In this document: in pieces, positions 46,148 through 56,600 of the stretch
How positions within the stretch are numbered: position 1 is the first letter of the stretch
Layout of the letters: the number at the start of each line of letters is the position of its first letter
Assembly (NCBI GenBank): GCA_907163375.1
Contig: CAJQUW010003210.1
Location: 55,698-119,697, forward strand
Length of the DNA stretch: 64,000 nucleotides
Direction: 5' to 3'
From: Prostheceraeus crozeri
Lineage: Eukaryota > Platyhelminthes > Polycladida > Euryleptidae
Position numbers and translations under genes: made by a program
The notes under the pieces: model-generated
What the model was told of the DNA's origin: nothing
Databases searched by the model: none
Seen by the model: only the letters and a program-made list of their open reading frames with translations

Positions 46148-46644
46148 TCCACTCAAAATTTTAAGTGTCCACTCAAAAATGTCGACGTGAAAATGTGCAC
46201 AGTGAAAAATTTTCCATCAGAAGATTCAGCTTTTTGCGGGGAGTACCGTCCTGTGGTCTAAAAATACTTGATCAATTTTTAAAAATCAAAATTGTTGCAT
46301 ATTATTCTTGTGTTCATATACTAGCGATTTGGTACCTCTATGTAGGTAGTATAAAACTTACCAGATATCAAAAGGAATCAAAATTTACTAACACGTATCT
46401 TAATTAAGCGGAAATTGAGCTGATTATCCAGTAATTTTCAGGAACTGCAGTAGAATACAAGTCTTCATGGAAAAGTTGAGATCATGTTTCAAAGTTGAGA
46501 CCAATTTTCATTGGCATGATTTTATGATTCAGTAAGCTAATGCTTCATTTCTTGAATCTGAATAATATTGTGGATCCATTTACATATTTAAGTTAATTTT
46601 GATCATTGTCTTTGTTTATGTTATTTTGCTCTTCCAGTGGCACA
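46148..46644. other. No recognisable gene
   Basis: Short spacer between two transposons; nothing assignable. Confidence 0.5.
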
Positions 46645-47878
46645 TACAGATTGTTTCATAAAAAATGGATCACCCTTAAACATCGCCTTAACTTCAACTT
46701 TGTCTAACTCCGCCAAACTTGAACGAATTTCTCTGAAATTTGGAAGATATGTCAGTTGCGCTTACTAATATCATTGTTGGAAATTTCAAGCATGAATATT
46801 GAGTTGTTTTCCTGTTATAGATAAAAAAGTAGTAGATAATTTGATCTTCATTTAGCAATGTTACACAAAATCATACCTCACTCTTATAAAATTACATTTG
46901 TTTCCTTTGTTATGTAATATGTTGTTCTACAAGTCAAAAGCTATCAAGCAAAACAAAAATAAAGAAAATCGGTCAATCAGAGCCAGTATAGCACCATTAT
47001 TCATCAACAATAATGTAACTGCTACATGTGATTAACTGGACTTCATGTTCCATAGCTTCCTGACTTCGTTGCGGTGGTGTTGGCAGCACTCCTGATTGCT
47101 TTCAGCTAGAAATCTATCTCTTACCGGTTGAAAACAATACAAGGCACAAATGAACAATAACGAGATCGCATTCACAAAAGGCAATTCACAAAAGAGGGCT
47201 CTGGCCGTCCACGCAAAACATCCAAAAGTAGAGACCGCCTAATTTTGAGATTTGTTAAAGTTGATCCAAGTCTCTCGTTAACTGAGATGGCTGCACTAGA
47301 CTTTTAGACTAGACATTTACATCGTCCTCGGGTACAAGGTGGTGCGACTCTACTGATTTGGGCTGGCGTTTGGACCATTGTCCGCTCTGAACTTCACATA
47401 CAGCAAGGAACCATGAATTCTGAACGCTGTGTGAATGTTTTACGAATGAACATTGGCCAAATGACAGATCAACTTGGTTATTTATGGATGATAATGCTAC
47501 GTGTCACAGGAGTAGTAGAGTCAACTTATGCAAGTCTCAGTTAGGGCTTAGGACATTATCTTGGCCAGCTCGTTCTCCTGATCTGAATCCCATAGAAAAT
47601 GTATGGAGTATTCTAAAACGTAACGTTCGTCGTTCACTGGTACCTACAGATGGCTCATCACAACTTACGTTACTGTTAAAAAGAGAGGGGAGAAAGTTAG
47701 ATCAGTCAAAAATCAACGATATCATCGAATCAATGCCTAGATGAATTGGTAATGTCATTGACATTAAGGGTAGGGCCACAAAATATTAGCTTCTTAAGAA
47801 CCGTTACTGTATCATACTTATGTTTTACGAGTATTTAGTCAAATTTTAGGATGATCCACTTTTTATGAAACGGACTAG
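46645..47878 (+). mobile_element. Tc1-like transposon
   Basis: The ends are inverted versions of ttgtttcataaaaaatggat/atccactttttatgaaacgg, with TACAG and CTAG outer edges that fit a TA target. 1.23 kb with a long 5' leader, against 1.3-1.7 kb for complete Tc1 elements. Contains a broken DD34E transposase. The small remnant at 1816-2010 belongs to the same family. Confidence 0.75.
47140..47744 (+). pseudogene. Tc1-like transposase, DD34E, internally deleted
   Basis: Opens MNNNEIAFTKG (47144), then EGSGRPRKTSKSRDRL (Tc1 GRPRKT linker and second helix-turn-helix, ~47193-47240) and LSLTEMAALD before a stop. It resumes as HRPRVQGGATLLIWAGVW (47324 onwards), skipping the region of the first catalytic Asp. 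Next come HIQQGTMNSER, a frame change near 47480, and MDDNATCHRSSR (second Asp), LSWPARSPDLNPIENVWSIL (Glu) and the C-terminal end ESMPR. I count 34 residues between Asp and Glu, the canonical Tc1 spacing. Confidence 0.8.
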
Positions 47879-48220
47879 TTTGTGACACGATCACACTTCA
47901 GAAAATGCTCTTATTAATAAGGATGAGCAGCAAAGCTTAACCCATCGTATTGCTAATTTAGCAAACTATGTTGCCTCTCCAAGGTTGACATGACACGTAG
48001 TATTTGTAAAATACTGTTATTCCTTCTGTATTGCTATCATGATCAGTCATGAACTCACATTTGGTATTCGTTCGAAGAATGTCGTATTCTTGCCTGCTGT
48101 TGGTCGAGAGTTGTGCCCGAAAAGTGGAATCATAATCATAAAAATGACAAATCTCATTTTGAGTTTTAAGTGAGTGAATGTTGGACCATTGCGTTATTGA
48201 GAGCATCAAACTCGGAAGTA

Positions 48221-48405
48221 CATTGTTAACTGTAGAGTACGAAAACTGGCTGATTTTGACTGAGAAACTGATGTACAAAACGAGAATAACAAAATGTACG
48301 ACAGCGCGATTGTTTATGCTCATATACTACGAAAGCGATTGGCCTTCCTATTGGATTATCTTTTACATCGTTTTCGTAAGTAGCTTTGGTATCGCAGTTT
48401 ACAGT
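48221..48405. mobile_element. CACTG foldback MITE, degenerate copy
   Basis: Starts cattgttaactgtag and ends cgcagtttacagtg. Shares aaactgatgtacaaaacgag and cctattggattatctt with the complete foldback at 49524-49785, but has lost part of one arm. Confidence 0.65.
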
Positions 48406-48689
48406 GATACATGGATCTAAATAAACAAATGATCTTTGACCCTCCATAACTTGCAAGACGACTGGAATCACAACTTAAGAATTGCCGTTTTACTGATGTT
48501 GGGTGACAATCTATGAATTAAAAATAACAAAAAACTCATGTTCAAAATTAGGAAGAAAATGTCAGTAGCTCTCATACTAAGTCTATTTATGAATTTGTCA
48601 TTCTCTGTTACTGTCGTCTAAATTAATATAGACAACAGTGATTCAACCGTGAACGTCGCTATTAACATCATTGACAACTGCGATGGTAC

Positions 48690-49135
48690 GGGACTGATTT
48701 TGATATGAGATAAATCAGCTATTTGTGATGAAAGATTGACTCAAGAACTAATTGATATATTGAAGTATCGCTCCTTAAACGGGACTGTAAAGAAGGCCGA
48801 ATTTAGCACCTACAGCATCTGAGCAGTTATTTCTGATCTTAGCTCTCTCTCATTCGAAGACAATCCGCACATGTCATATTTTGGATTCATATTGGATATT
48901 GGGACAAGATCATATTTGGATGCTCGAATTACAAAAAATGACATTTCTCGGATCATTTCCGACTCAAGAATAATTGATGTATCTCCTCTCATTTATGGAT
49001 TGTTAGAAAACTGCCTACCGACTTCTTCCGCAGGCGAAAAAAGTTTTTCAATTTTGAAGCAGATACTTCGGGATGACAGGCATGTTGACCTTCAATAGCA
49101 GTTGAAGAACCTTTTCATAAACTATGTGTATTTTG
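48690..49135 (+). pseudogene. hAT transposase C-terminal remnant
   Basis: The 48871 frame ends LLENCLPTSSAGEKSFSILK, QILRDDRHVDLQ, stop, QLKNLFINYVYF. The P.SSA..E(R/K)SFS.LK pattern followed by a basic R(D)DR and YLFIYY-like tail is the hAT C-terminal dimerisation domain, close to the ZBED/CGGBP1-like subtype. Upstream, in the same strand, LTQELIDILKYRSLNG is readable. The BED finger and the catalytic domain are absent, and no ends were found. Confidence 0.65.
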
Positions 49136-49523
49136 TGTTTGTTCCGTGAAATACATTCATTGCGTTCATTCATTGTTTTATAATATTTGTTTTATGAATC
49201 GTATTTGGAACATTTACGAAAGCACTGGGGATAATTAAGAGCGATCTCTATCCATTAGATTTATGAGAAATGGACTGTATTTATACGGTTCAAATATGGT
49301 CAAGATTTTCAAAAAATTTAGTTAGAATTGGTGTTTATTCGGTTAAAATCATGGTCACCTTAGTTATCATACAAAAAGTCAACTAAAAAGTGACAAAATT
49401 CAGATCTTTTAATAGAGTACATTTGAGGTTTATAGGTCATGTATTTCACCTTCTAGTAGTTAAAAGCTGACGATTTTTAGTTGAGTGTTTGGAAATGTGC
49501 AAAGATAAGAATCGCAAAAGTAA

Positions 49524-49785
49524 CACTGTAAACTGTACGATTTCAAAGCTACTTACGAAACCGATGTACAAAACGAGAATAACAAAATGTACGAAAGCAC
49601 TATTGTTCGTGTTCATACACCACTAAAGTGATTGACTTTCCTATTGGACTATCTTGATCATCCAATAGGAAAGCCAAACGCTTTCGCAGTGTATGAGGAC
49701 GATCAATAGTGCTTTCGTACATTTTGTTATTATCGTTTTGTACATCAGTTTCGTAGGTAGCTTTGGTATCGTACAGTTTACAGTG
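49524..49785. mobile_element. CACTG foldback MITE, complete (262 bp)
   Basis: Left arm cactgtaaactgtacgat... and right arm ...gtacagtttacagtg are reverse complements over ~130 bases with few mismatches (gtacaaaacgagaataacaa, caaaatgtacgaaagcac, tttcctattgg), around a very short centre at ~49652. Flanked by taa and tag. Its RNA would fold into one long hairpin. Confidence 0.85.
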
Positions 49786-49849
49786 TAGTTCGGCACTGTT
49801 GAGTTTCCAGAGGACCAAAGTAAAAAATGCGACAGTGAGGGAATTAGGG

Positions 49850-50085
49850 GTTAAATCGCAATTTCAACCCGGTTTAGCCTGAAGCACAGATGAGCGAATG
49901 AAAAGCTGCATCACAGAAATCCTTCACCTACGACAAAGATTAATATTATGAATAATAATGGTCTATCAAATGCTTCCGCCTGTTACACCTCATCAGTTGT
50001 TCGTAGGTACGAACCAGCGACGTTGGAGCAAGAGGACGTGTACGCATACCCTTTAATCACAAGGCCACTGGACAATCTGTTGAGA
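49850..50085 (-). repeat. tRNA-derived SINE (or tRNA pseudogene with tail)
   Basis: On the minus strand from 50083: cagtggccttgtgattaaag resembles the polymerase III box A (TGGCNNAGTGG), and 45 bases later gctggttcgtacc matches box B (GGTTCGANNCC). The segment then runs on without tRNA structure through gatttctgtgatgcagc to about 49850. A tRNA-like head plus unrelated body is the SINE plan. No flanking duplication or A-rich tail could be fixed. Confidence 0.55.
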
Positions 50086-50094
50086 GCGTGAGTT

Positions 50095-51056
50095 AGCCAG
50101 GAAGGCAAGCTTTTAAGCATTGACATACTTCTTGTTTAAATAATGATCTACCTTGTTAATGTCAGACCGCCAAAATACAGAAGATAACTTGCAAGTTTAA
50201 TTGATGTCCGTCAACATCCGACAAAATCTATATTAAATTAAGCCACAGCTAAAATCTGTTCATCATTGAAACATCAATTATTTTTTTCCGGCTTCTTTGT
50301 TTAGCTGCAAAAAATTCTAAACGCGGAAGAAAGAATTTTGGCTATTATTTCTAGAGTTTATTCACTTTTCACAGTGTTTAGTTTACTGTGTACAATGTAT
50401 ATAACAAAAATGTCCGCTTCAGTAGTTTCTGTTTCATGCCATGTATGAATTGTGTAACACACGATAATGTCAGCTGAGGAACTCAAATGTCCTTAATTGA
50501 CTTGTCCTAATTGTTTACCCAAGAAGCTAGTATCCTCTGTCTCCTTTCTTCCACAATAAAAAGTTGCAGTTTATTCCTCTCCCAATGTCAAGAAAGGAAT
50601 AAAACGTCAAGTAGTGCTCCGATTAGTAATCGTGATTAATGTGCCTCATTTAAGTTTCTCTTTTATATTCGCTATATTGATGGATATCTACAAGATCTGC
50701 ACGTAATTCTTCAATCTTCGGTTTCAAAATTTCCATCTTTTAGTGTAAACTCTTCGATAATATTCTGCCGATATTAGCAAAAAAGGAATGTGTAGCCTCA
50801 GTTTGGTGATCAATCTTGATATTAATTCTGTCTAGGGCTTTGGTGTGTTAGAAAATGTCATGCGATAGACACTACGAAATTTCATTACCGTGCATGCTCA
50901 GTAGAGCCTCGACATGCAACCAGCTCGCAAGAGCGACTGTAACTTCATCTGGTTCCTTAATGGTCGTTATTGTGTGAGCTGCACTGTATGTACATACATA
51001 TCATATTGTTAATGGAAAATCAACATTTCAAATGTAAAGCGGAATTGAACCTTTCA
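50095..51056. other. No recognisable gene
   Basis: AT-rich intergenic sequence without assignable elements. Confidence 0.45.
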
Positions 51057-51775
51057 TAGTCCGGCAGCCAGGACGAGTTTCTGCAGGGAACGAGGCCGAA
51101 AGTGAGACTTTCACAGAATGATGTGCACCCTATGCCTACTACGAATCTGCAGGTCTGCCGAGTTCTAGTGAGTTCCTCTTATTGTGAGACAGGATCAAAG
51201 AAAGACACATGTAAATCCAATGTAACGCAGATTGAAGTTTTTGGTCAAAATGAATTTTTCTTTGTTCTCTCTTATCAACCGAAAAGTATTAAGTCTAGAG
51301 TCATAATTTTTAACATGGAATGTCTTCAGGTCATTTCATATTATGTGCATGTGCTTCTATCAAGCTTCTGATCGGCAATGTCTGTGAGAATGTGGTTGAA
51401 TGTGGATAAAGTTGCTCAAAATGTTTATGTTTGCCGACATTAAGAGGCTCGCCAAATTTAAATGTGTCTAGCTTTATAGACAGGGGAGCATGAAAATGAA
51501 AGGAAATGACATGAAGACATTCCATGCCAAAAATTATGACTCTGGGCTTACTACTTTTCGGTGAAAACATAGAAAATTTCATTTTAGCCAAAACCGGCAA
51601 TCTGCGTTACATTGGATTTACATGTGTTTTTCTTTGATCCTGTCTGACAAGAGGAGGAACTCACTAGAACTCGGCAGACCTGCCGATTCATAGTCGGCAT
51701 AGGGTGCACATCATTCTGTGAAAGTCTCACTTTCGGCCTCGTTCCCTGCAGAAACTCGTTCTGGCTGCCGGACTA
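51057..51775. mobile_element. Foldback non-autonomous element, 719 bp, best copy
   Basis: TAGTCCGGCAGCCAGGACGA at the left is mirrored by tcgttctggctgccggacta at the right. The arms are near-perfect for the first ~190 bases (ctgcagggaacgaggccgaa, gtgagactttcacagaatga, tgccgagttctagtgag). TTCA lies directly outside both ends, a candidate 4-bp target duplication. Same length as the copy at 13616. No transposase. Confidence 0.85.
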
Positions 51776-54076
51776 TTCACCCCCACGAAATCGGACTCTC
51801 ATCTGCTCATAAGTATCATCCGTTTCTGTACATTGCAACTATATAAAGTCGAAAAGTGTGTATATGTTCGTTTGATGCATAGCCTTCATCAATGAATAAA
51901 TAGGGACATTGTATATTTTAATCAGTATTTGTGTAAAAAATTGTTTAGCTAGTGCTTCCTTGTATATAGTTTATAAACCGTACTTTTAATAAGACAGTGT
52001 AAAATTGTGATTCGTCAATGTCATGTAATTTTGCGTGTAAAAGGATGCGCGAAGCAAGAATAAGGGCCGGGCCTAATACCCCATGTGCAGATCATCTGGT
52101 CATTTTCTCTGTCTGTAAGCATTAGTGCAATGTCTTGATATGTGTCTAAATTTACACTTGCTTGAAAAGTATAATTTACGCTTTGCTTGGAGAATAAATA
52201 CATTTTCTATTCTGTTCTATTTTCAAGGCTGAATCAGGTCAAAATTTTGGATCTTACCTTTGTGGATATGTTTTTAGGATTTCATCGAACTCCAACAATT
52301 GAGCAAAAGCATGCTTATTGGTCACTCCTCTACATGTCACTCCTTGCTATTATAGCTCATTCAATGCTTTAAAATGAGTTTTTTCATGGGAATTCAAAGG
52401 GCAAGTAAAAGAAGACTTGTTCTATACTCTCGCTCATTCGAGTACCATGAATAGGCTCTGTGAATAAGAGTGAACGTTTCACTAGTCATGTTAGTCAAGA
52501 TACAACGGATTGAATCCATCCCAAAAGGAAGCTTCAGGTAGCCAGGACCATGATGCAGGTCTATCGAATGGCACAAGGGGAAGAAACTTGCTTGTTCGAA
52601 CAATATCAAATGTTTATACTTCCTATAGGAGACAATCGTTTTGACATTTCCTGTATTTGCGGGCAGAGTTCTACCCTTCAACATTCTGGATTCAGATTGT
52701 AGGACAGTAAAAGTTTCCTCCATCGGAGCACATTATTCTGTGTTTGATGCAATTGCGGCGAACAATCTTTTCCATCATTTATATTTTGACCCCACAACTA
52801 TTTCGTGATTTGATAAATAAAATCTGAATATGGATATAAAAATAATACACATGGCAATGCTTTCACATGAATTATTGCAATTTTCCTGAAGCAGCATGTT
52901 TGATGCTCATCAGCTTTTAGCCAATAAATCTGGCTGCTATTTAATTTGTGATTTTCATTCTATATTTCGTGGTTTTCGTACCACATCATTTGGCATACAA
53001 AGATGCATTCGATATTCCTCTTGTTATTTTCTACCAATCCAACTCCAGTTTTGATACTTGTATTTGTGCAGCTACCCAAAATATAATTAGAAAGACGTTT
53101 CTTCTACCAATTCATGTCATCGCATAGGCTCTAGCAGACTAAAAAAATGGGTTGCACATTCCAGCACCGTCTCAGGTGGTGAGCTGGTCAAAAGCGCTGC
53201 ATACCCTATACATTCGCACATCGAAATTGACATTCTTGCATATTTTAGGTGGTCGATAATTATAACATGAGCAAATGCGCATTTCAAAAATTCAAAAATT
53301 TCAAAAACACGTGATCTGAAAATGATGCCAAGGCAACTGCAAAATGTCAGACTTCTAGTTGTAAGCGTCAGATAACACGCAAACTGTCAGATTCACATGC
53401 AGGTAGATTTGATGGTATTCATATTTAATTCATGACAAGGAAGATTACTGCTGGTCATACGTCAGTCATTTGACATCCGGTGAAAATGCTACGGCCGACT
53501 ATTAACTGTCTTATCTGAAAAATCTTATCTTTACTTTAAAAGCCTTGTTTCTTTTGAGGATTTTATTCCTGAATCGCCACATTAGAGGAAAACGGGAGGT
53601 CAGCTTTATTGACAGACTATTGACATTATCATAATTTCATGTGTTAAATTTTATTTTCCAACAGATTGATGAATTTCAAAATTCAGCAGATAAAGCTTAT
53701 GGTTGTTATATAAATTGCATAGCCAATATGCCATTAGAAAATATAGAAAAATCAATATGTCACAGTTATCTTGAGTGTCAGTTTAGCATGTTCATTATTT
53801 TAAGGTTGACAAAAGCTATTTGTTCAAAGGAATAGAAATAGACGATATTTGATATTTTTCTTCTATTGAATTAATTTTTGGCTGGTATTTTGCGTTCAGT
53901 GTGCTTCCATCAGTCTTGTATTGGTGCCATCTCGTCATTTGATAAACTTCAGCATTTATGTACCGGTGTGTTATTCTTTTTAAAAGTTTTCATATGAATT
54001 TTCATCTTCTTCTACGAAAGCAGATTCGATAGCTCAAAAAACTATTATTGATGGACACTTTGCTTAATTAATTCAA
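51776..54076. other. No recognisable gene; possible retroelement tail near 52150-52225
   Basis: gagaataaatacattttcta followed by ttctgttctatttt looks like the repeat-tailed 3' end of a LINE or SINE on the plus strand, but no coding part precedes it. The 109-aa minus frame at 52394-52723 and the plus frame at 53641-53835 are unassigned. Confidence 0.4.
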
Positions 54077-54192
54077 TTTCCGAAGCTTTCTCTCAGACTT
54101 CCGAACTTCATCAGCGGACATGCAAAACTGGCATTATCAATCACTGCATGTCCGCTGATAAAAGTCGGCGGTCCAAGCGAAAGCTTCGGAAA
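54077..54192. mobile_element. Small foldback element, 116 bp
   Basis: Two nested perfect inverted repeats: the outer TTTCCGAAGCTTTC/GAAAGCTTCGGAAA (14 bp; 54077-54090, 54179-54192) and the inner atcagcggacatgca/tgcatgtccgctgat (15 bp; 54110-54124, 54145-54159). The whole could fold into a single cruciform. No family recognised. Confidence 0.7.
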
Positions 54193-54639
54193 ATGGAAAA
54201 ATAAAAACAAGGTGTTCATCAAGAGGTCTTTTTTGGAAAAGTGTTCACCTCTCAAAATGATTGCTGCTCTTGTAGCATGTTCTTTGATTCTGTGTAATAT
54301 GTAGTTGTCGGATTGTACTGTCAATTAGACAGGTGACTTTCTAAATTACATTTCTTCAGAAACATATTGAGCAGTTTCTGAATGGACATGCTGAATTTTT
54401 GCGACCGGTTTCATATTTCGTTTTCCGTCTTAGTAATGCATTTTGTAGCGTCATGTCTGATTTTTGCGCTAGCCCGATAGTTAGTTTTTCTTATATACAT
54501 GTAAACATTTTCTTTATCTTCTGATTCGTGTTGTCTGAGATAAAAGACACTTCAAATAGCTTAGTTGAAAAAGTTCACATTTCTTCTTACAAAGGTTTTG
54601 ATTTTCTTTTTTGAATTTTTGGACGAAACTTTTAAGCTA

Positions 54640-55028
54640 TTTATTCAACCTCAATATTCTATGAAATTGTTGGAGATGTTGTTGTTATATGGTTGGGCTT
54701 GTGCATCGTTCAGACATGCAATTTCTCTCATTTCAAGCAATTGTTGTTTCCGTGGAGTTTGGCATGCTTGAATAGTAATTAAGGACGACAATCCTTTTTT
54801 TGCTCGTTTTTTGTAGGATACTTTGCTGTCGCATATAGAGAACGTAAAGTCCAAAAGACGCAATAGACATTCCATTTGAAATTGTAAGTAAGGATTTCGG
54901 TCATTAACAATTGCATACAGTTCTTGAGCAGCTTCCCCGCTCTTGGTGATAGCAAAGTAATCGTCCACGTACCTTCTAAGAGTAAGGACTGAGTGAATAT
55001 TTTCTAAGGTTCGCATTTCTCCTTTCAA
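54640..55028 (-). pseudogene. Third Penelope-like RT fragment
   Basis: The 125-aa minus frame contains LRRYVDDYFAI, the PLE catalytic box with the Asp pair, then a QELYAIVNDRNPYLQFQMEC segment, LLDFTFSICDSKVSYKK and TPRKQQLLEMREIACLNDAQ, which follow the order of PLE RTs after motif C. It is cut off upstream at ~55028 (no motif A or B) and has no GIY-YIG domain. Only the core survives. Confidence 0.75.
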
Positions 55029-55029
55029 A

Positions 55030-55814
55030 ATACTAGTATATCTTCATGAAACATAATGTACGTCTGCACATGACTGCCAGTACTATCTAGCCACCTATGG
55101 CTGATACAGTAGGTCTGCTGCATGCATGCATGCATCGAAATAGGCCCAAATGAGTTACACCCATTTAAAAAGTCCTCATCAGTACTGAGAGCGATATAAA
55201 TGTCTCGATAGCCACCTTCACTCGGCAGTGGCATCGCTCCTAGTACAGAAAAACTTTTCAAACAGTTGTAATATAAATTATCCTTGAGACTGATGAAGTG
55301 AATATGTCAATACATTACCATACCGTGAACGTTTCTTCAGCAGTAGAAGATTGAGGGAAATTACCTGAAAAGGAAAAAATATCCATATAGATTCACGCAG
55401 GCTGCCTAGTTCATTGGCAATCAGTTTACTTGTACGTGCACATTGTCATTAAGCAATTTCACAAAAGAGAAGGCAATTAGGCCACCGGCAAATGCTGTAC
55501 ATCCCCAGATGGATTTGTCTCTTATAAAAAGTTTGAAGTCACTAAGAACGACTAGATGCAAAGCCGGTTTCCGTGTTGCGGGTTATTACTTACCATGAGT
55601 TCTTCAAAATTTAAATTACTTGACCCTAATGTGAAATTCTTTATGTAGACTGCATCATAGTAGTGACAGACATAGGAATGCGACTTTCGTTATATTTCTG
55701 TTAATATGACTACAAAATAGAGGTTTGTTGATGGCCAATTCAGCCGATCACTTAGGCAACGATCTATGTCAATGTTGCTAGATATTTAGAAGAATCAAGT
55801 TACTGAAATCTGCA
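55030..55814. other. No recognisable gene
   Basis: A gcatgcatgcatgcat run lies at 55119-55134. No assignable element. Confidence 0.45.
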
Positions 55815-56395
55815 ATCACAGAATTAGATTCATCTGCGAGCGCGGCTTCGGTTTCTAGAACCGAAGTATCGCATCTGTCCTTAACATCAAAATGGTTCAT
55901 TCCGAGAATGGATAATTTGTATATCGCATACTATTTTAAATGACACACACTCTCTCGAACAATAGGCTGTTAACCAGTGAGTGGCGTGCATGTTGCAACA
56001 TTACTTCGAACACCACACAAAACACACATTGCTGTCTTGATACATTCAGTGTGTGCAGTGAGGAATGGTGAGAATAGGTTGGTGAAATCATCAGGCGAAC
56101 CAATTTTCGCACGCTTCCATCTTCTTTAATAATGATCGCAAGGAGCCATATATGGAGAAAACTTTTGCGCAATGATCTGAATTCTTCGAATCTGAAGGAA
56201 TCGTGACAATCGAAGCACTGTACAATGATGGAATTCACAGCAATCCGCAAGCGACGCACGACTTTTTTCTTATCTCTGTAAGGTATTAGGAATTCCTTCT
56301 TGCCCACTTAGTAAGTTCCAGCATGTGCCATCGCTTTGAATTAGTCTTCACTTCTAGTAAACTGAAAGACTTAAACAATTTAATTCTTTCCCTGC
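55815..56395 (-). repeat. KKVV repeat family, copy 2
   Basis: The minus frame from 56307 reads MGKKEFLIPYRDKKKVVRRL and continues open for 123 codons. Nucleotide identity with 61980-62560 is high over cttacagagata(a/g)gaaaaaag, cttcagattcgaagaattca, and the flanks gctagaagtg and cacagaattagattcatctg. The continuation after ~25 codons differs in frame between copies. Confidence 0.65.
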
Positions 56396-56454
56396 AATAG
56401 TTGTAGATTCTCCCCGCAAAGCGACTGATTGTAAAGTATTTTATCAATGTGATT

Positions 56455-56600
56455 TCAGATGTAAAGGGAAATTATGACAACCGTGAATATTTACAAAATA
56501 CACTGATAAGCTGCCGTTGCCTTCCTTTTGTCAGCCACTGGAAGCCGCCATCGTTTAGGTACCGCCGTCATGACAACGCATGTCCACGACGTAGTATTGC
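56455..56600 (-). repeat. Interspersed repeat, second copy of 13050-13205
   Basis: Contains catcgtttaggtacc, gacaacgcatgtccacgac and gataagctgccg in the reverse complement order of the 13-kb copy. It starts about 60 bases after the KKVV copy; the 13-kb copy has no such neighbour, so the adjacency is probably chance. Confidence 0.55.

Noticed and set aside
51102-51600. Open frames inside the 719-bp foldback elements (also at 13919-14298 and 59622-59816)
   Set aside because: They are translations of non-coding inverted arms, appear on both strands and share no protein-level conservation.
53165-53235. tRNA-like box A (ggtgagctggtcaaaagcgc)
   Set aside because: No acceptable box B at the right distance; no cloverleaf can be drawn.
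54110-54185. gctgataaaag...gcgaaagc as a hammerhead core inside the small foldback element
   Set aside because: The core box is wrong at essential positions and stem II does not form; better explained as foldback arms.
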